From assembly GCA_001972305.1 (NCBI GenBank), contig BDDD01002673.1:1-64000 (forward strand): DNA of 64,000 nucleotides, read 5' to 3'. Both the position numbers and the translations under genes were made by a program. This DNA is from Cephalotus follicularis (taxonomy: Eukaryota; Streptophyta; Magnoliopsida; Oxalidales; Cephalotaceae). Under the pieces are notes generated by a model. That model did not search any database and had not been told where the DNA came from. It saw only the letters and a program-made list of their open reading frames with translations. Shown here in pieces: positions 46,251-57,833 of the stretch (its first letter is position 1; each line of letters opens with the position of its first letter).

Positions 46251-48047
46251 TTCCCTGCAGAAATTCTCGGGTTAAATTGTAAGCCTTGAGTTATAGATGT
46301 CTGAAATTGTTTGTATTTATATGGTATTGTATGGTATCGTATTTATGGATGTCATGGAATGTATATGGTGTTATGATATTTTCACTTTTATGGTTGTTTA
46401 TGAGTTGTGTGGGTTCAATTGAGCCTAGGGAGCATTTCAGAGTTTTTCACCCATGGAGCCTATATACAGGTTTACTCCTTCTCTTCTTCTAATTTTTTTT
46501 CTTCTTCTCCTTTCGCTTCTAGAGAGTGAGTCAGAGAGTGAGTTAGAGTGTGAGTAGAATCGATCAAGGAAGGATTTGTGATAGAGTTTAGAACTTGGAG
46601 GAAGGATCAGAACAAGGATTCAACAAGGAATACCGCTTGTTCTTCATTCTCAACAGGTTTAGGTAGGTTATATATATATCTTTTGAACTTGCATATTGTA
46701 TTGATTTGCAAGATGGTATGGTTATGGATTGATATTGTCACACCCTGTTTTTCAAGAAGACATCATTAAAGCGGTAAAGGCAATTAACACATAAATTCAG
46801 CTCGTGCAATACCATAAAATTTAAACTTTTAAACAAGGTATCAATTGCGGAAGCATTAAACTCATAAGCTGAAAACTTGTAACGTGCATCCCATATTGCA
46901 CGCTACTCAAAACAAATCCGTCATTGTTAAGAGCCTACAAAACTAAGCGTGATCCATAATACAATATTAAAACCCATTGTTAAACAAAGCCTAAGTACGG
47001 TACATCAATAGTCCTTAAAACAAAACCAGGTTATTACAACTCAGAAGAACATAAAACAGACAACAATAACATAAAGGCTTGTTCTTCGTCCATGCTAGTC
47101 CAACACCGGTCCACTGCATCAATCTGTAAAGTAGGGGGTTAGCTTTTTTCCTCACTCGACTAAGTCATAAAAGTAGTTCGGGATCAAAATTAAATGCATG
47201 TCATGTGATGTATGCATAAATTATGCAATGCAAGAAATACCAGTTTATATATATATATATATATTAGCAGCACGGTAAAAATAACAGTGGGTACATAAAT
47301 ACGAAAATATATGTATGCAATAACAGTACAGTAGTAGTCCGGCCAGGACTACATCAACAGGCACAGAAATGTCCGAAAAGGACCAACAGGCAGTACAGTA
47401 AATCCGTAAAAGGACCACAACAGGCAGGCAATATGTGTAACGCCGCCAACTCCTGGCCCCACGCTACACTCCCACTTCGGTCCCTCCTCCAGGCAACCAA
47501 GGGAGACAACAGTACAGTACAGCGAGTTACCCAGCCAACTCCTGGCTCCTAGGTCAACCCTATCAGTAGCCGGCGTTGGCAGTCTCCGCCATGCAACCAG
47601 TGGCTCAAGCACAACCACATAGAAATTCACAGACCAAACAGTCTAGTCATTGTAACAAATACAGTAAACAGTACAAGGGAGATCGTTAGATCATCAACAG
47701 GAAGTTTATTTCAAATTATTTTCGAAAGTGATAACACTTGAAATATGCATTTCTAATGGATAGAAAATACTTTAAAATTTTAGTAGTGGAAATTGCTTTC
47801 CAGTCCGTTCGAAAATACGTTATTAACCCATATATTTTTTTTCATACTCAAAATAGCGCATTCCGAGTTCACATATGCATTTCTAAATATCATAACTTTA
47901 GAAATCATAAACAGTTTACAAACAGTAAACAAACAGGCAGTAAATAGTGTATATGCAATGCATACAAATGCTCAAATGCACCCTAACAGGAATCAGGATC
48001 GTTTAGCTTCGTTAAATAAGGGAAACTTCCAAACAGTACTGGAACAC

Positions 48048-48373
48048 GTCGATGTCTATCGAAAGGTGTCGATGTCTTTGTCCCTCAACGTCGATGTCCA
48101 AGTCCTTAGTGTCAGCGCATTCTACTGTTCAAGGACGTCGATGTCCATCTTCTTACGCATCGACGCTCAAGTTCTGGAACCTTAAACGTCAGTGTATTGC
48201 TTACGGCGTCGACGAGTTAAGGTAGGAACCTTAGGTATCGACGTGTTTCACGTCAATATCCAAGCAGATAACCCAAAGGAGTCGATGTTCTTAAAAGGCA
48301 TCGGCGTGATTCACGTCAGTAACCAAGCAGATAACCCAAAGGCGTCGATGTTATAAAAAGGCGTCGACGTGTT
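48048..48373 (-). repeat. Palindrome array, L1 minus-strand solo LTR cluster b
   Basis: Cores start at 48048, 48068, 48090, 48111, 48137, 48159, 48188 and 48208, mostly 20-22 bp apart with 26 and 29 bp steps. Several more follow to 48373, with AAAGGCGTCGAYGT-type units. A unit of about 60 bp holding GATAACCCAAAGGMGTCGATGTT occurs twice (48268-48291, 48329-48352). Confidence 0.88.
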
Positions 48374-49117
48374 TCGAGTACCAGTCGTCTTCTTCCTCAC
48401 GACGTGACAAACAGTGACCATTACAAACCATATACATGCAAAATAACATGTAATCAAGGCAAGAAACCAACATGTAGATACATATTACATATCCTAGCAT
48501 AACATGTCATTAATCCAGTGATTAAATCAGTTCAAGAATCATGCAATCTATTCACCAAAAACATAGCCCAAGCATGAACATTTATCTCAAGAATACAGTT
48601 ATGGCTTCCCCAACCTTTTGTTCCAAGTTAGGAACTAGAAAGTCCACCTCTTTGCATTCCAAACTGGTCACAGTAGCCTCCGGGTTCGTCCCCTTGCTGC
48701 AAGACACCAGCCCCAAGTTCCAAGCTCCAACCAAGTTCAACAATGGCGGAACCTCTCTCCTTCACTCTCTGTTTTCTTACACTGGTGTTTTAGCCGAACC
48801 AAGGGTGAAGAGAGGAGGCGTTTTATGCTGGTCACACATCTCTCTTCCTTCTCTGGCCCGTTGCATGCATCTCACAGGCTCCATTTCCCATTCTTCCCTC
48901 TTTCCCAGTTCTGCCTAATTTCTTTTGCAGGAGCAGGCAACAAAGGCTATCTCTCAGCCTGCATGCACACCCAAGTGTCATTCCATCCCTTCCCTTCTAG
49001 CACCTGCATGCCTGGTAACATGCCAGCATGCTCAACACGTATTGTCTGTGTTCCAAGATGTCTGCAAAAGGCCCTAAATTGTTCCCCTTTGCACGTATTG
49101 TCCGTGCCTGACATTCG

Positions 49118-49272
49118 ACGTTACGCATCGACGTCTTCTTCAAAGACATAGACATATTTTCCCTTTTCTTACGAGGGCGTCGATGTTCACGCCAGCATCG
49201 ACATGCATGTGCATGCAGTTACGTGCGTCTCTCAGTTCCAAAGGCGTCGATGCGTTCCAAAAGGCGTCGATG
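49118..49272 (-). repeat. Palindrome array, L1 minus-strand solo LTR cluster a
   Basis: Units include GCATCGACGTC, GGGCGTCGATGTT, GCATCGACATGC and the pair AAAGGCGTCGATGC at about 49240-49252 and 49259-49273. Confidence 0.82.
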
Positions 49273-49724
49273 CATTTTCCCCAAAACAGCGCCGTTTTAC
49301 ATCAATTTGCCTTTTTAACATTTCTTTAACATTTTTACTCTAAAATTAACATTATTAGAGTTTGGAAAACATCATCAAAGCCTTGGAAATCCATCACTTT
49401 ATTAATTCCACAATAAAAACACATTACATTGTGAAATTACAACAAAGGAAAATCTCGGGCGTTACAGATATACACCTACTAGATGGATGAGTTAGGGTGA
49501 TTATTATGGTAGATTACGGATTAGAATGGAAATCAGAGAGATATTAGTGTGTTTTGGGACATTTAGCCCCAATCTTCTTTCCCTCTCGATTATGGGTTTA
49601 TGGGTGTTGGTTTCAATGTTTTAAAGTTGTAATCGACCATTGGAGCTTACAGCTTCCTTTGGATAAAGTTTTAAACGATTTAAATGTGATTTGATTTGAT
49701 TTTTGGACTGTCAAATGAATCAGC

Positions 49725-49915
49725 ATCGATACTGCTACTTTTAACCATCGATGCTTTGTTAAACTATCGACACTTTTAAATTCATGCTTGAACCATCAGC
49801 AATTTTGGTCAAACTGTCGACGCTTTAGATTAAATCTCTAAACCGTCGACGTTTTAGTGTAAACTGTCAACGCTTTAACCCTTAAAACCATTGACGCTTT
49901 GCTTTAACTGTCGGC
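49725..49915 (+). repeat. Palindrome array in the old L6-like LTR
   Basis: Cores start at 49725, 49747, 49766, 49795, 49816, 49845, 49866, 49890 and 49910; spacings are 22, 19, 29, 21, 29, 21, 24 and 20 bp. Units approximate AAACYGTCGACGCTTT, and many cores are decayed. Confidence 0.9.
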
Positions 49916-51904
49916 GCTTTGTTGCCTTGTTTTATACAAATGTTATGTTTTATCTTCAAATGGCTTCTATATGAGGCTTCCCTAAGTCCGTGTAACCTAT
50001 GTGAATCACCATTTTAAACACAATTGATCTTTTACTAAGCTTCAAATATGAATTTCAATGAGGTTTTCAATAAATCGCTAGGTTCATTCATTTAGGATGT
50101 TTTGATGTGAATATCCTAGTTGGACCTCCTCTCCACCATTTTATTAACTATGATAGGGACCAAGAAATGGTTACGAATACGGTTATGGAAATAGTTATGG
50201 AAATGGTTTTGACAGATGGATCCCACGTTATCCTTTATGGTTAGGTCCCTATCCTTTAAATGCTTATATGGTTATGGTTTAATGGTTTGATATTGTTTGA
50301 GACTTGATGAGATAACCCATTCGTAATCTTCATTCCATCATGAAGGTTATGGGTGTTAGACCACATCGTATAAAAATTGGACCTATGTGTCACGCCCAGA
50401 ACCACGAAGGTGAACCCCCACGATCCGAAGTGTGAGATGCCATCCTTTCAGTCTGTTCATCATATGTCAACCTCCAAAAGTGCTATACATATATACAAAC
50501 TTTAAATCAAAGTCATATAAGTGGAAGAATCATTATATAACATCAGCGGAATAATCAAATCAAATAAAACTAACTCTTAAAATCTCCCGAAATTTTGGCA
50601 TGAAGTATTCGTTTATCGGACTATATCCCCCTGTAAAGAAAACACAATTTATATCTCGGGCTCAGCCCTCAACAACCACACTCCCGTAAGAGGAAAACAA
50701 CAATATATCACAATATATGGACCCATCCATTTCCTTTACATCAACACACATATAAATCAAGCGCTGCCACAAGCCGACAGGTCAATAGCTAAATATAAAA
50801 CATAACTCTAATATATCTTTAGATTTGTCTCTTATACAATAACCATAAATACAACCATTTTCAATATCTGTCCATTTACAATATCACATTTGTACAATGT
50901 AGGTCGGAGGAGAGGCAAATCCTTACCCTGCGATTTAACCTGGCTGGTCACCGCTGCGCGTCACCTGGACCTGAACCTGACCCATTACATTACAATACAA
51001 TGCAATGGGTCAGCAACCCGAAGGTTGTGTAGGATACACATATGCAAGGTACATATAGGAGTGCAGCAGATAAGTATGCCATATGAGATGTATGTACAAT
51101 ACGAGAGATGTGTGCATGACTATCGAAACAGACCAGGCTATGAAAGCTAGCATCTAGAAACTTGCCAGCATCCATATCATTCCAAAATCCTTTCAAGCGC
51201 ATATAGATTTTTCTCAGCCTTCTCTGCCGAGGTAACAGACTAGGCGCTCATAACGTCCTAGGCAGAAGTCTTTATTCCTCTGGAAAACTAGAGTAGCCTC
51301 TGTAAGTAGAACAGAGTAAAGAAGATGGACATTCTCTAACACTGGTCTCTCTAGCCACTGCCACCATCAATATCCATATACCATCACAATCTGTACCATT
51401 ACGATCCATAACGATACGATCCATAACCATATCGTATCCTTTTCGTAACCATTCCATAACCGCACGAACCGTAATCATTTAATCCATAACCGCAACCGTA
51501 CAATCCATATGGAGGAAAGCTATATGATATGTCATGTGATGCAACAGCATAACAGTATGTGAAGCATGTAACAGAGTAGCAGTATGTTGTGCATGTAACC
51601 AATGTAACCATAAGTTATGTGGTGAACAATATATGTATATGTGTATCAATATAACCATCAAATAATATGCCATGTAATGTCATGTATATGAATGACAATT
51701 GCGGACAGCTTCAATATACCAACCGTCCCCAAGCGGGGGTATACTTAGCTAATCCTAATCACATCAAAGGCCATAGGCCTGCAGACAATCCATATCAATC
51801 ACAGGGACAATCAATCCATAGGGTCCATCCCACCCTCGACGCACTTTTGGTGTCGTGGAGGAGTGAGGAATGAGATAACACTGACCACGTCATTTATTTC
51901 TTGA

Positions 51905-52010
51905 TTTGTATGGGTCCACCCAATGTGTGGGGTCCGCGCGACGTATATGGGTCCACCCAATATATGGGGGCCACGCAACGTATATGGGTCCACGCAATGT
52001 ATATGGTCTA
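51905..52010. repeat. Local tandem repeat in the L6 solo LTR
   Basis: About five units of roughly 22 bp contain ATATGGGTCCACSCAAtGT or GGGGtCCRCGCRACGT variants. Confidence 0.8.
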
Positions 52011-52578
52011 TCGTTCCTGACATTCACGACGGAAATGAAAGTCAGGAACGGGTTATCTCTATAGTCTCATACGACACAATCAACAATGTATCCCTTAGTT
52101 ATAACCCAAAATCATGTATGCTTTTAAATAATAGGGACCGTTTTGTAAAGGATCTCTTCGATCCACGTCCGTCAATCAAGTAAAGATCATTTCATAGTCA
52201 TAAATCATTTTTCATATTCAATGGCAATTTTCATTTCCATAATCCATTTTGTAATCAATTTTCATATAACATTTGATTGGTCCCTATCGAAGTTATAATG
52301 TATGGAAAGGAAGTCCAAATGGAACGGTCTGCGTCCAGATGTCCCAATAGAACTATCCTAACCATTTTTGAAAACCATTTATATAAAATTCCCTTTTTTT
52401 ATGAAACTTCCTTTAAAGATTCATTTTGCTGGTTGATCCGTAGTTTAAAAATGTCACAAGAGGATTTTCATAGGCTACAAGGCCTTAGGGAGGCTTCCTA
52501 TGAAATCCATTTGTATAGAAATCCATTTCGGATGAAACCATATAAAACGGTTGAGTTTAACTAAAACAGGGTACTAAG

Positions 52579-52728
52579 TGTCGATGCTTAGCCCTAGGCG
52601 TCGACAGTTTTAAAAAGCATAAGTATAAAGCATCAACGGTTTGTTTGAAAGTATAAGGCATCGACTGTTTGGTTTAGCACATAAAAGCGTCGACAGTTAA
52701 GAAGAAAGCGTCGACGGTTTTGGAAGAA
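52579..52728 (-). repeat. Palindrome array in the minus-strand L6 solo LTR
   Basis: About seven units, for example AGTGTCGATGCTT, GGCGTCGACAGTTTT, AAGCGTCGACAGTTAAG and AAGCGTCGACGGTTTT. Confidence 0.85.
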
Positions 52729-53413
52729 ATATTGTTTTGCAAAACAGATCGCAATTCGGTGAAAATCATCTCTAAAACAGTTCAAATCCCTTTTTAAGAC
52801 TCATCACATACCTCATGAATTGAGAGAAGGCAAGAACTCATCTCCTCTCAATTCAACATCTAAACCTTATACCATATGCAACATCAACATCCCTTTGTAT
52901 ACTCGTATGTCTATATATATGTACAACCATGCATTCATATAATTACAATACGTACACATATCAATCCATATAGCCATTTAGAATGTACGAATGCAATGCA
53001 AGTAGCATAACCTACTCTAGTGATCTACCATTCGTATACCACCATCCCATCCCGGCGTATGCGAATGGGATCAAGGCAACAGCCATCTGAGCACGTACCA
53101 TCGGAACATATGTATACCTACCTGTTAACGGTTGAGCTTGCGAGTCGGGAGGACTTGCAGTGGAATCGACAAACTGCCACCTCCTCTAAGCTCCACTTGC
53201 TGTCACGAGTACAGCTCCATCTTTTGTCAACGGAGTTCTCTTTCTCTCCTCGTATCACTGCCATAACCATCACACATTCTGTTACGACTTACACAAATGT
53301 AGCAAATACACATTGTCGTCACCGGAGTTCCGACCAATTTCTGGCCAACACATCGAGACTCCAGCCAGGCCATATACAGGCTCCAAATTGACCAATCTAT
53401 GCACTGGTAGCCG

Positions 53414-53762
53414 TGACTCGCCATGAATCGCATAGTCACAGCCGGTAGTGAGTCAACTCACTGAGTCAACTCACCGGTCAACCACAACTTTGGTCACCAC
53501 CCGAAATCGCCACACCATCATCAGGTTAACAAATCCCTGCCTTAAACTCACCGAGACTCGCCAAGGAACCGACGGTCACAGCAGGTAGCGAGTCAAACTC
53601 GCTGGGTTGACTCAGCCTTCACATTCCAGCCGATTCCAGCCAAACAACGCCTTGACCGAACTTAAAATCCTTCAATCAGTCCATTGGTGGCTATAACTCG
53701 TCGTGACTCGGAGCTAAACGCACGGTCAAATACGACAGCGAGTTGGCTCATTGAGTCAACTC
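53414..53762 (-). repeat. TGAGTYRACTCA palindrome module in the L6 LTR
   Basis: Blocks at 53449-53473, 53588-53615 and 53740-53762 combine GCGAGTNAACTC and TGAGTCAACTC palindromes, each with nearby GACTCGCCATGAATCG-like or GACTCGGAGCTAAACG-like sequence. The same module is at 7736-7890, 21425-21441, 25862-25880, 26111-26130, 38615-38638 and 41473-41491 in L3, L6 and L7 LTRs. Confidence 0.75.
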
Positions 53763-54207
53763 GTCAGTTTGAATCAGGCTGAATGGCGCCAAACCAGCCA
53801 CTGAAATAGGTGTAGCCGGCCTCCTAGGTGAAGACCTGACCTGACCTTCCCGCGACGCTAACCGGCGGTGGAACGCACGGCAGTGGCGACAGTGACGGGG
53901 AGAAGAAGGAAAAGAAAACAGAAGGGGAAGGAGGTTACCAGTCAGTGGTGGACGACCCGTGCCGCACCACCTCCTCCGGTGATGGCCGCTTGCTCGCCGG
54001 CTTCAAGCTCTCTCCCACTGGTTCTCTCTCTCGCACTCTCTCCCTTTCTTTTGACGCACCAGGCATTTTAACGCCTGGTGTCCTGTTTTTTTTTTTGGAT
54101 ATATATATATATTGGGGGCTTACACTATGGGAACACTGCATTAGGGGTGGACCTACGGGTACACTGTTAGATTAGGGGTGTCCTGCAAGCCACGAGGTGG
54201 CTACATG

Positions 54208-54232
54208 CATATATATATATATATATATATAA
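54208..54232. repeat. (AT)n microsatellite at a repeat junction
   Basis: A pure 25-base AT run lies exactly where the L6-like sequence gives way to another repeat. Confidence 0.92.
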
Positions 54233-54920
54233 GATGCACTCCTTCATTGGAGATATCTCCTAAAGTCAAAAGGCAACTACATATGTGTATATTACACTCT
54301 CCATTTCTACATTCTTTGTTCTACTTATGTTTTGTTGTGCATATTCCTGTAACAATGGCATCTACTGTATGTCTTTATCCCAACCATAAATATGGAATCA
54401 TATTGATTTACACGTCAACTGAATACAGATATAGCGCCCTGTCATTGAGGGGTTGGATCTTATGCCTGGGAGGTTATGAGAATCAGATCCTTACTTCCTC
54501 ATGACAAAATGTTCCAAGTCATAAGTTCACTTTCTTAGGGAAATTGATGAACCGTAAAGATCGACCATGTTATGCTTGCTCTTGGGTCATTTGGAGGATG
54601 GACCCTCTCAGTGCCATTTGGGTTTACCCTAAAGATGATGCAGAGCACATGCTGGGAAGCATATCAGTGAACTGACCCACCATAGGAAACCTATTTGGAT
54701 AGTTAATACCTTTTTCAATAGGATTCCTATAGTCTCGGCAGTGTGTAGTCGATGGAGACTAGTAGGCCATACGTGACCTGCATTGTGTCTTTAGACCTGA
54801 GTGGCTGGCATGCATTGTGTAGTAATCGCTTGGCTTTGATTTCTACCTTCCACAGCACCAGCCACGTTCTGGCAAAAAGGTTGTCTTTGGGCCTTGTGCG
54901 AGCTGCATTGAGATGTATGG
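54233..54920 (-). repeat. Second copy of the unclassified repeat seen at 12913-14570
   Basis: The reverse strand of 54650-54810 matches 14060-14240. No coding frame is convincing; the 108-residue frame at 54178-54504 starts in the AT run and has no known motif. The repeat ends where the second L8 element begins. Confidence 0.6.
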
Positions 54921-57664
54921 TGTAATACCCTGCTTGTTCGTATATGTGTTTTGCAGACTTATATATATATATGTGTGTGTGTTTGTTTTCGGGCTTTTTA
55001 AATTATTTTGTTTTAAAGTCCGGTTGCCCTGTGTTTTGGGCCTGTGTGATTTGGGTTGATTGATACCAGCTTGAATTTTTGGATATGTTAATGCAATGTT
55101 GGGTTGGGCCTATGTTATATATATATTTTTTATTCTATCAAAACTTTATTTTATTTTATAACTTTTAAAATTATTAAAACATTTCTCTTATTATAAAATT
55201 TATTTCATTTATTTTCTTTATTTTATTTTATTTTATTTATTTCTTTTTCCTTTTCTTTCTTCTTCCTTTCTTTCCTTTCTTCTCCTTTCTTCTCCCGAAA
55301 CTCTTTCCTCCCCTCATCAACCCCACGCACTTTCAATCTCACCTTTCCATATTAATCCGATTTTTGTCCCCCTTTATTCCTTATCTATCCCTTAATTCAC
55401 TCTATTCCTTCTTGTTTTAAGAATGCCAAGGCTTTGTGATAAGCCATTCGTTTCTCTTGCTCTCATTGCCAAGTTCTGCATTTTTTAGAAGGGTGTTTTC
55501 AGTTCTTCGATCAGTTGCTGCATCAAGTCAGGTTTGTTGTGTAATTTCAATACTTGTTGTTCAATAAAATTATGATGTTCTTTTGCTGGTTTAAGGCTGT
55601 TCATGTATTCTTTTGGTTTCTCTCTTTGGTCTCCTGTGTACAGCCAAGTGACATTATTGTGTGGTGATCTCTCTACTATTTTCTGTGTTCTTAATACCAT
55701 TACAGGTTAGTTATTTTGTTTCCTACTGTGATGGTTTAGCTACACTATTATAAATCCAATTTATGTCCTCTTGGCTATGAAGTTTTGAATTTCTACATAT
55801 ATATGTCCTGTCATTGTATTCCTAAGTCTGTCAGTATGTTTTAAACACCATGGACATGTTATAATCTGGTTTTAATGTCTGCAAGTGGTAGTGGACAGAA
55901 AATTGGAGTTATATGTATGCATATGTTTGAAAAGTTCTTTCTTTCTCTTGAAGTTAACCACTGCCAATATACTATTCCATGTCAATCCTATGTTTTTGTG
56001 TCATCTAAACATCATATAATGTCTCATGTATATGTTCATATGTCTTTGGTATGATGTCATTCATGTTTGGGCAGTTTTTGTATTGAAAATGTTGTGTTTC
56101 TGCTGTTCTGTCGACCAGAACAGTCAGCTGGTTTGGTTGAGCAGTTGGCTGCCATATGAAAGCAGTTGACTGTTTCTGTTGAGTAGTCAGCTGGCCCTGT
56201 TGGACAGTTGGCTGCCAAGCTTCCCCAGTCGACTGGAGCTCTGTGATAGTCGGCTGTTTTGCCTAGAAAATTTCTGTTTTCAACTATTTTGATCCGGTTG
56301 TTCTCTGAATCAATCCGGGTCTTTTCTAAACACTGTAATGAGTCTATTTAATGTCTCTAATGTTTCTTAGACCCTTATATGAATGGTTTTGGGTGTCTTT
56401 TAGATTGTTGTGTTCAAAAGGGGGGTTGAATTAACAATCTATCCGTAAGTGCTTTTGTGAACGCATAAGGTAAGAATTTCTATCGTTCTTTGGCTATCTG
56501 GTTTTATCGAACTGAAATCAGTTTTGTTCTATGCTTTGTTCCTTCGTTTTATGAATTTGATTATATCTTATAGTTCTGACATAATTCAGAAATAAAGTTG
56601 TTTTTTGACATTTTATGAATTTAAATGTTCCTGACTTTATTATTATGCTGTGATACGATATGTTGTGAAATGATAATCTCTTTATATCGAAAAATAAATG
56701 AGTTGCTATTTTGACTATGAAATGTAAGTTATGATATCGTCGTGGACGATTTCCAAATATGTTTTTTGAAAGAATATTTTATTTTTTTTATTGATTTTGA
56801 TAAATCGATGTTTTCAAAATGATTGAATACTGAGTATTGTACCCACCTATGGGGCGTACCATAGGCATGTCGTAGGCCTGGCACGGGGACATGACACTTC
56901 CGTAGCGGTGTGATTAGTCTACGGCGTCTCTGAATGTTATGAATAAATCCCATGAGGTGGATTTATGGATCCGCTATGTATGATAGAGGCGTATGAATCG
57001 ATTCTAGTTTATGGATATGTGATATGAAATGATATGTGAGAATTGACTTGTGTAGTGCCGTACACTTCAATTCTAATGGGCATTAGCGCGTCCCTTGTCA
57101 ATATATGTTATGAAATGTGATATTTATGTGACTCAGTATTACTATATCAATTATGAAGTGATATTTTTGAAATGTTTTGAAAGATATGAAAATTGGTATT
57201 TTATGGAAACTCGAATATGATTAAACTGTTTTAATTGCTTAAGATTTCTGTTATGAATTTTATTGAAATCTTACTACATTTAAACTTATCATTTACTGCT
57301 TTTTCTTTCCTTATCCGTACTGAGGTTTGCTCAGTCGCGTTTTGTTTTCCATGCGGCAGGTTATCGGGAGCAACGGGGGAATGTGAGAATGAGATATGAC
57401 CACCTTTATGTCCTGGATTCCTAGGAGTGTGATCCTTATGTGTCTTTGGTTTTAGTGGTCATGAACAATATGTTATTTGGTTTATGTTTTCGTATTTGAC
57501 TTATGACATATGTTAAGTTTTATGTTATGAATAATTTTTCAGTAATGCTATGACCGCCACGTTTTGGCTAATAAAGAAATGTTATGTTCAGTTAAAGTTA
57601 TGCCATGTTATGATAGGTTCTGTATTATGACCTGTGGAGACACCCGTCGTCCGGGGGTTTTACA
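54921..57664 (+). mobile_element. 5' LTR of the second L8 element
   Basis: Starts TGTAATACCCTG and ends CGTCCGGGGGTTTTACA (2744 bp), followed by a PBS. The preceding five bases TATGG should be the target duplication; the 3' end of the element is not in the window. It carries the most regular palindrome array of the window. Confidence 0.93.
56110..56254 (+). repeat. Palindrome array in L8 LTR, exact 21-bp period
   Basis: Cores start at 56123, 56144, 56165, 56186, 56207, 56228 and 56249, each exactly 21 bp apart. A further GTCGAC is at 56110. Cores are GTCAGC, GTTGGC, GTTGAC, GTCAGC, GTTGGC, GTCGAC and GTCGGC, flanked by CA/TA on the left and TG on the right. The period survives although most cores are mutated. 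Confidence 0.96.
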
Positions 57665-57669
57665 GATTG

Positions 57670-57681
57670 TGGTATCAGACA
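57670..57681 (+). other. Primer binding site of second L8 element (initiator Met-tRNA type)
   Basis: TGGTATCAGACA starts five bases after the LTR end. It matches the first ten bases of the usual TGGTATCAGAGC site. Confidence 0.85.
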
Positions 57682-57833
57682 ATAGGTTTTGTTTCCTTCG
57701 AAGACCTAACTAGGTTTGACCTATGAGATTGGGTAGACACTGGGTTAGGCTACTTCATTATGATCTTATGATATGTTTTCTGTTTCGGTTTTTGTTCTTT
57801 GCGTTGTTTCATGTTTTGAGTGCCTTTTCGTAG

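Larger units (their letters stand above)
46736..49466 (-). mobile_element. Solo LTR, family L1, target duplication GATAT
   Basis: On the minus strand it starts TGTAACGCCCGAGATTTTCC (49466) and ends ACAGGGTGTGACA (46736), 2731 bp. GATAT is repeated at 46731-46735 and 49467-49471. It carries cluster b at 48048-48373 and cluster a at 49118-49272 on the minus strand. Confidence 0.94.
50388..54124 (-). mobile_element. Solo LTR, family L6, target duplication CTATG
   Basis: On the minus strand it starts TGTAAGCCCCCAATATATAT (54124) and ends TCTGGGCGTGACA (50388), 3737 bp. CTATG is repeated at 50383-50387 and 54125-54129. It shares with 20726-24047 the GACTCGCCATGAATCG and GAGTCAACTCAGTGAGT modules, a palindrome array and the 3' landmarks. 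A run of GGGTCCACSCAAtGTATATGG-like units lies at 51905-52010. Confidence 0.94.
46278..54204 (+). mobile_element. Old L6-like LTR, split by two solo LTRs and 3'-truncated (boundaries uncertain)
   Basis: Pieces 46278-46735, 49472-50387 and 54130-54204 read in order like the L6 LTR at 20726-24047. Shared parts are a GTCGACGC array, the block GAGGCTTCCCTAAG...TATGTGAATC, GTTGGACCTCCTCT, ATAGGGACCAA and GAGATAACCCATTCGTAATCTTC...GTTAGACCACATC. The start TGTAAGCC at 46278 is a guess based on the TG end. The last kilobase is absent; the sequence changes to another repeat at about 54205. Confidence 0.65.

Noticed and set aside
48541-49151. Two overlapping frames (125 and 108 residues)
   Set aside because: They lie in the minus-strand L1 solo LTR, lie antisense to it, and have no recognisable domain.
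54178-54504. Possible 108-residue secreted peptide
   Set aside because: It starts in an AT microsatellite repeat and has no signal peptide or family match that I can see.
56110-56254. A 21-bp period as a 7-residue protein repeat
   Set aside because: The frames across the array contain stops, and the LTR has no open frame there. A coding explanation does not hold for any of the arrays I followed.
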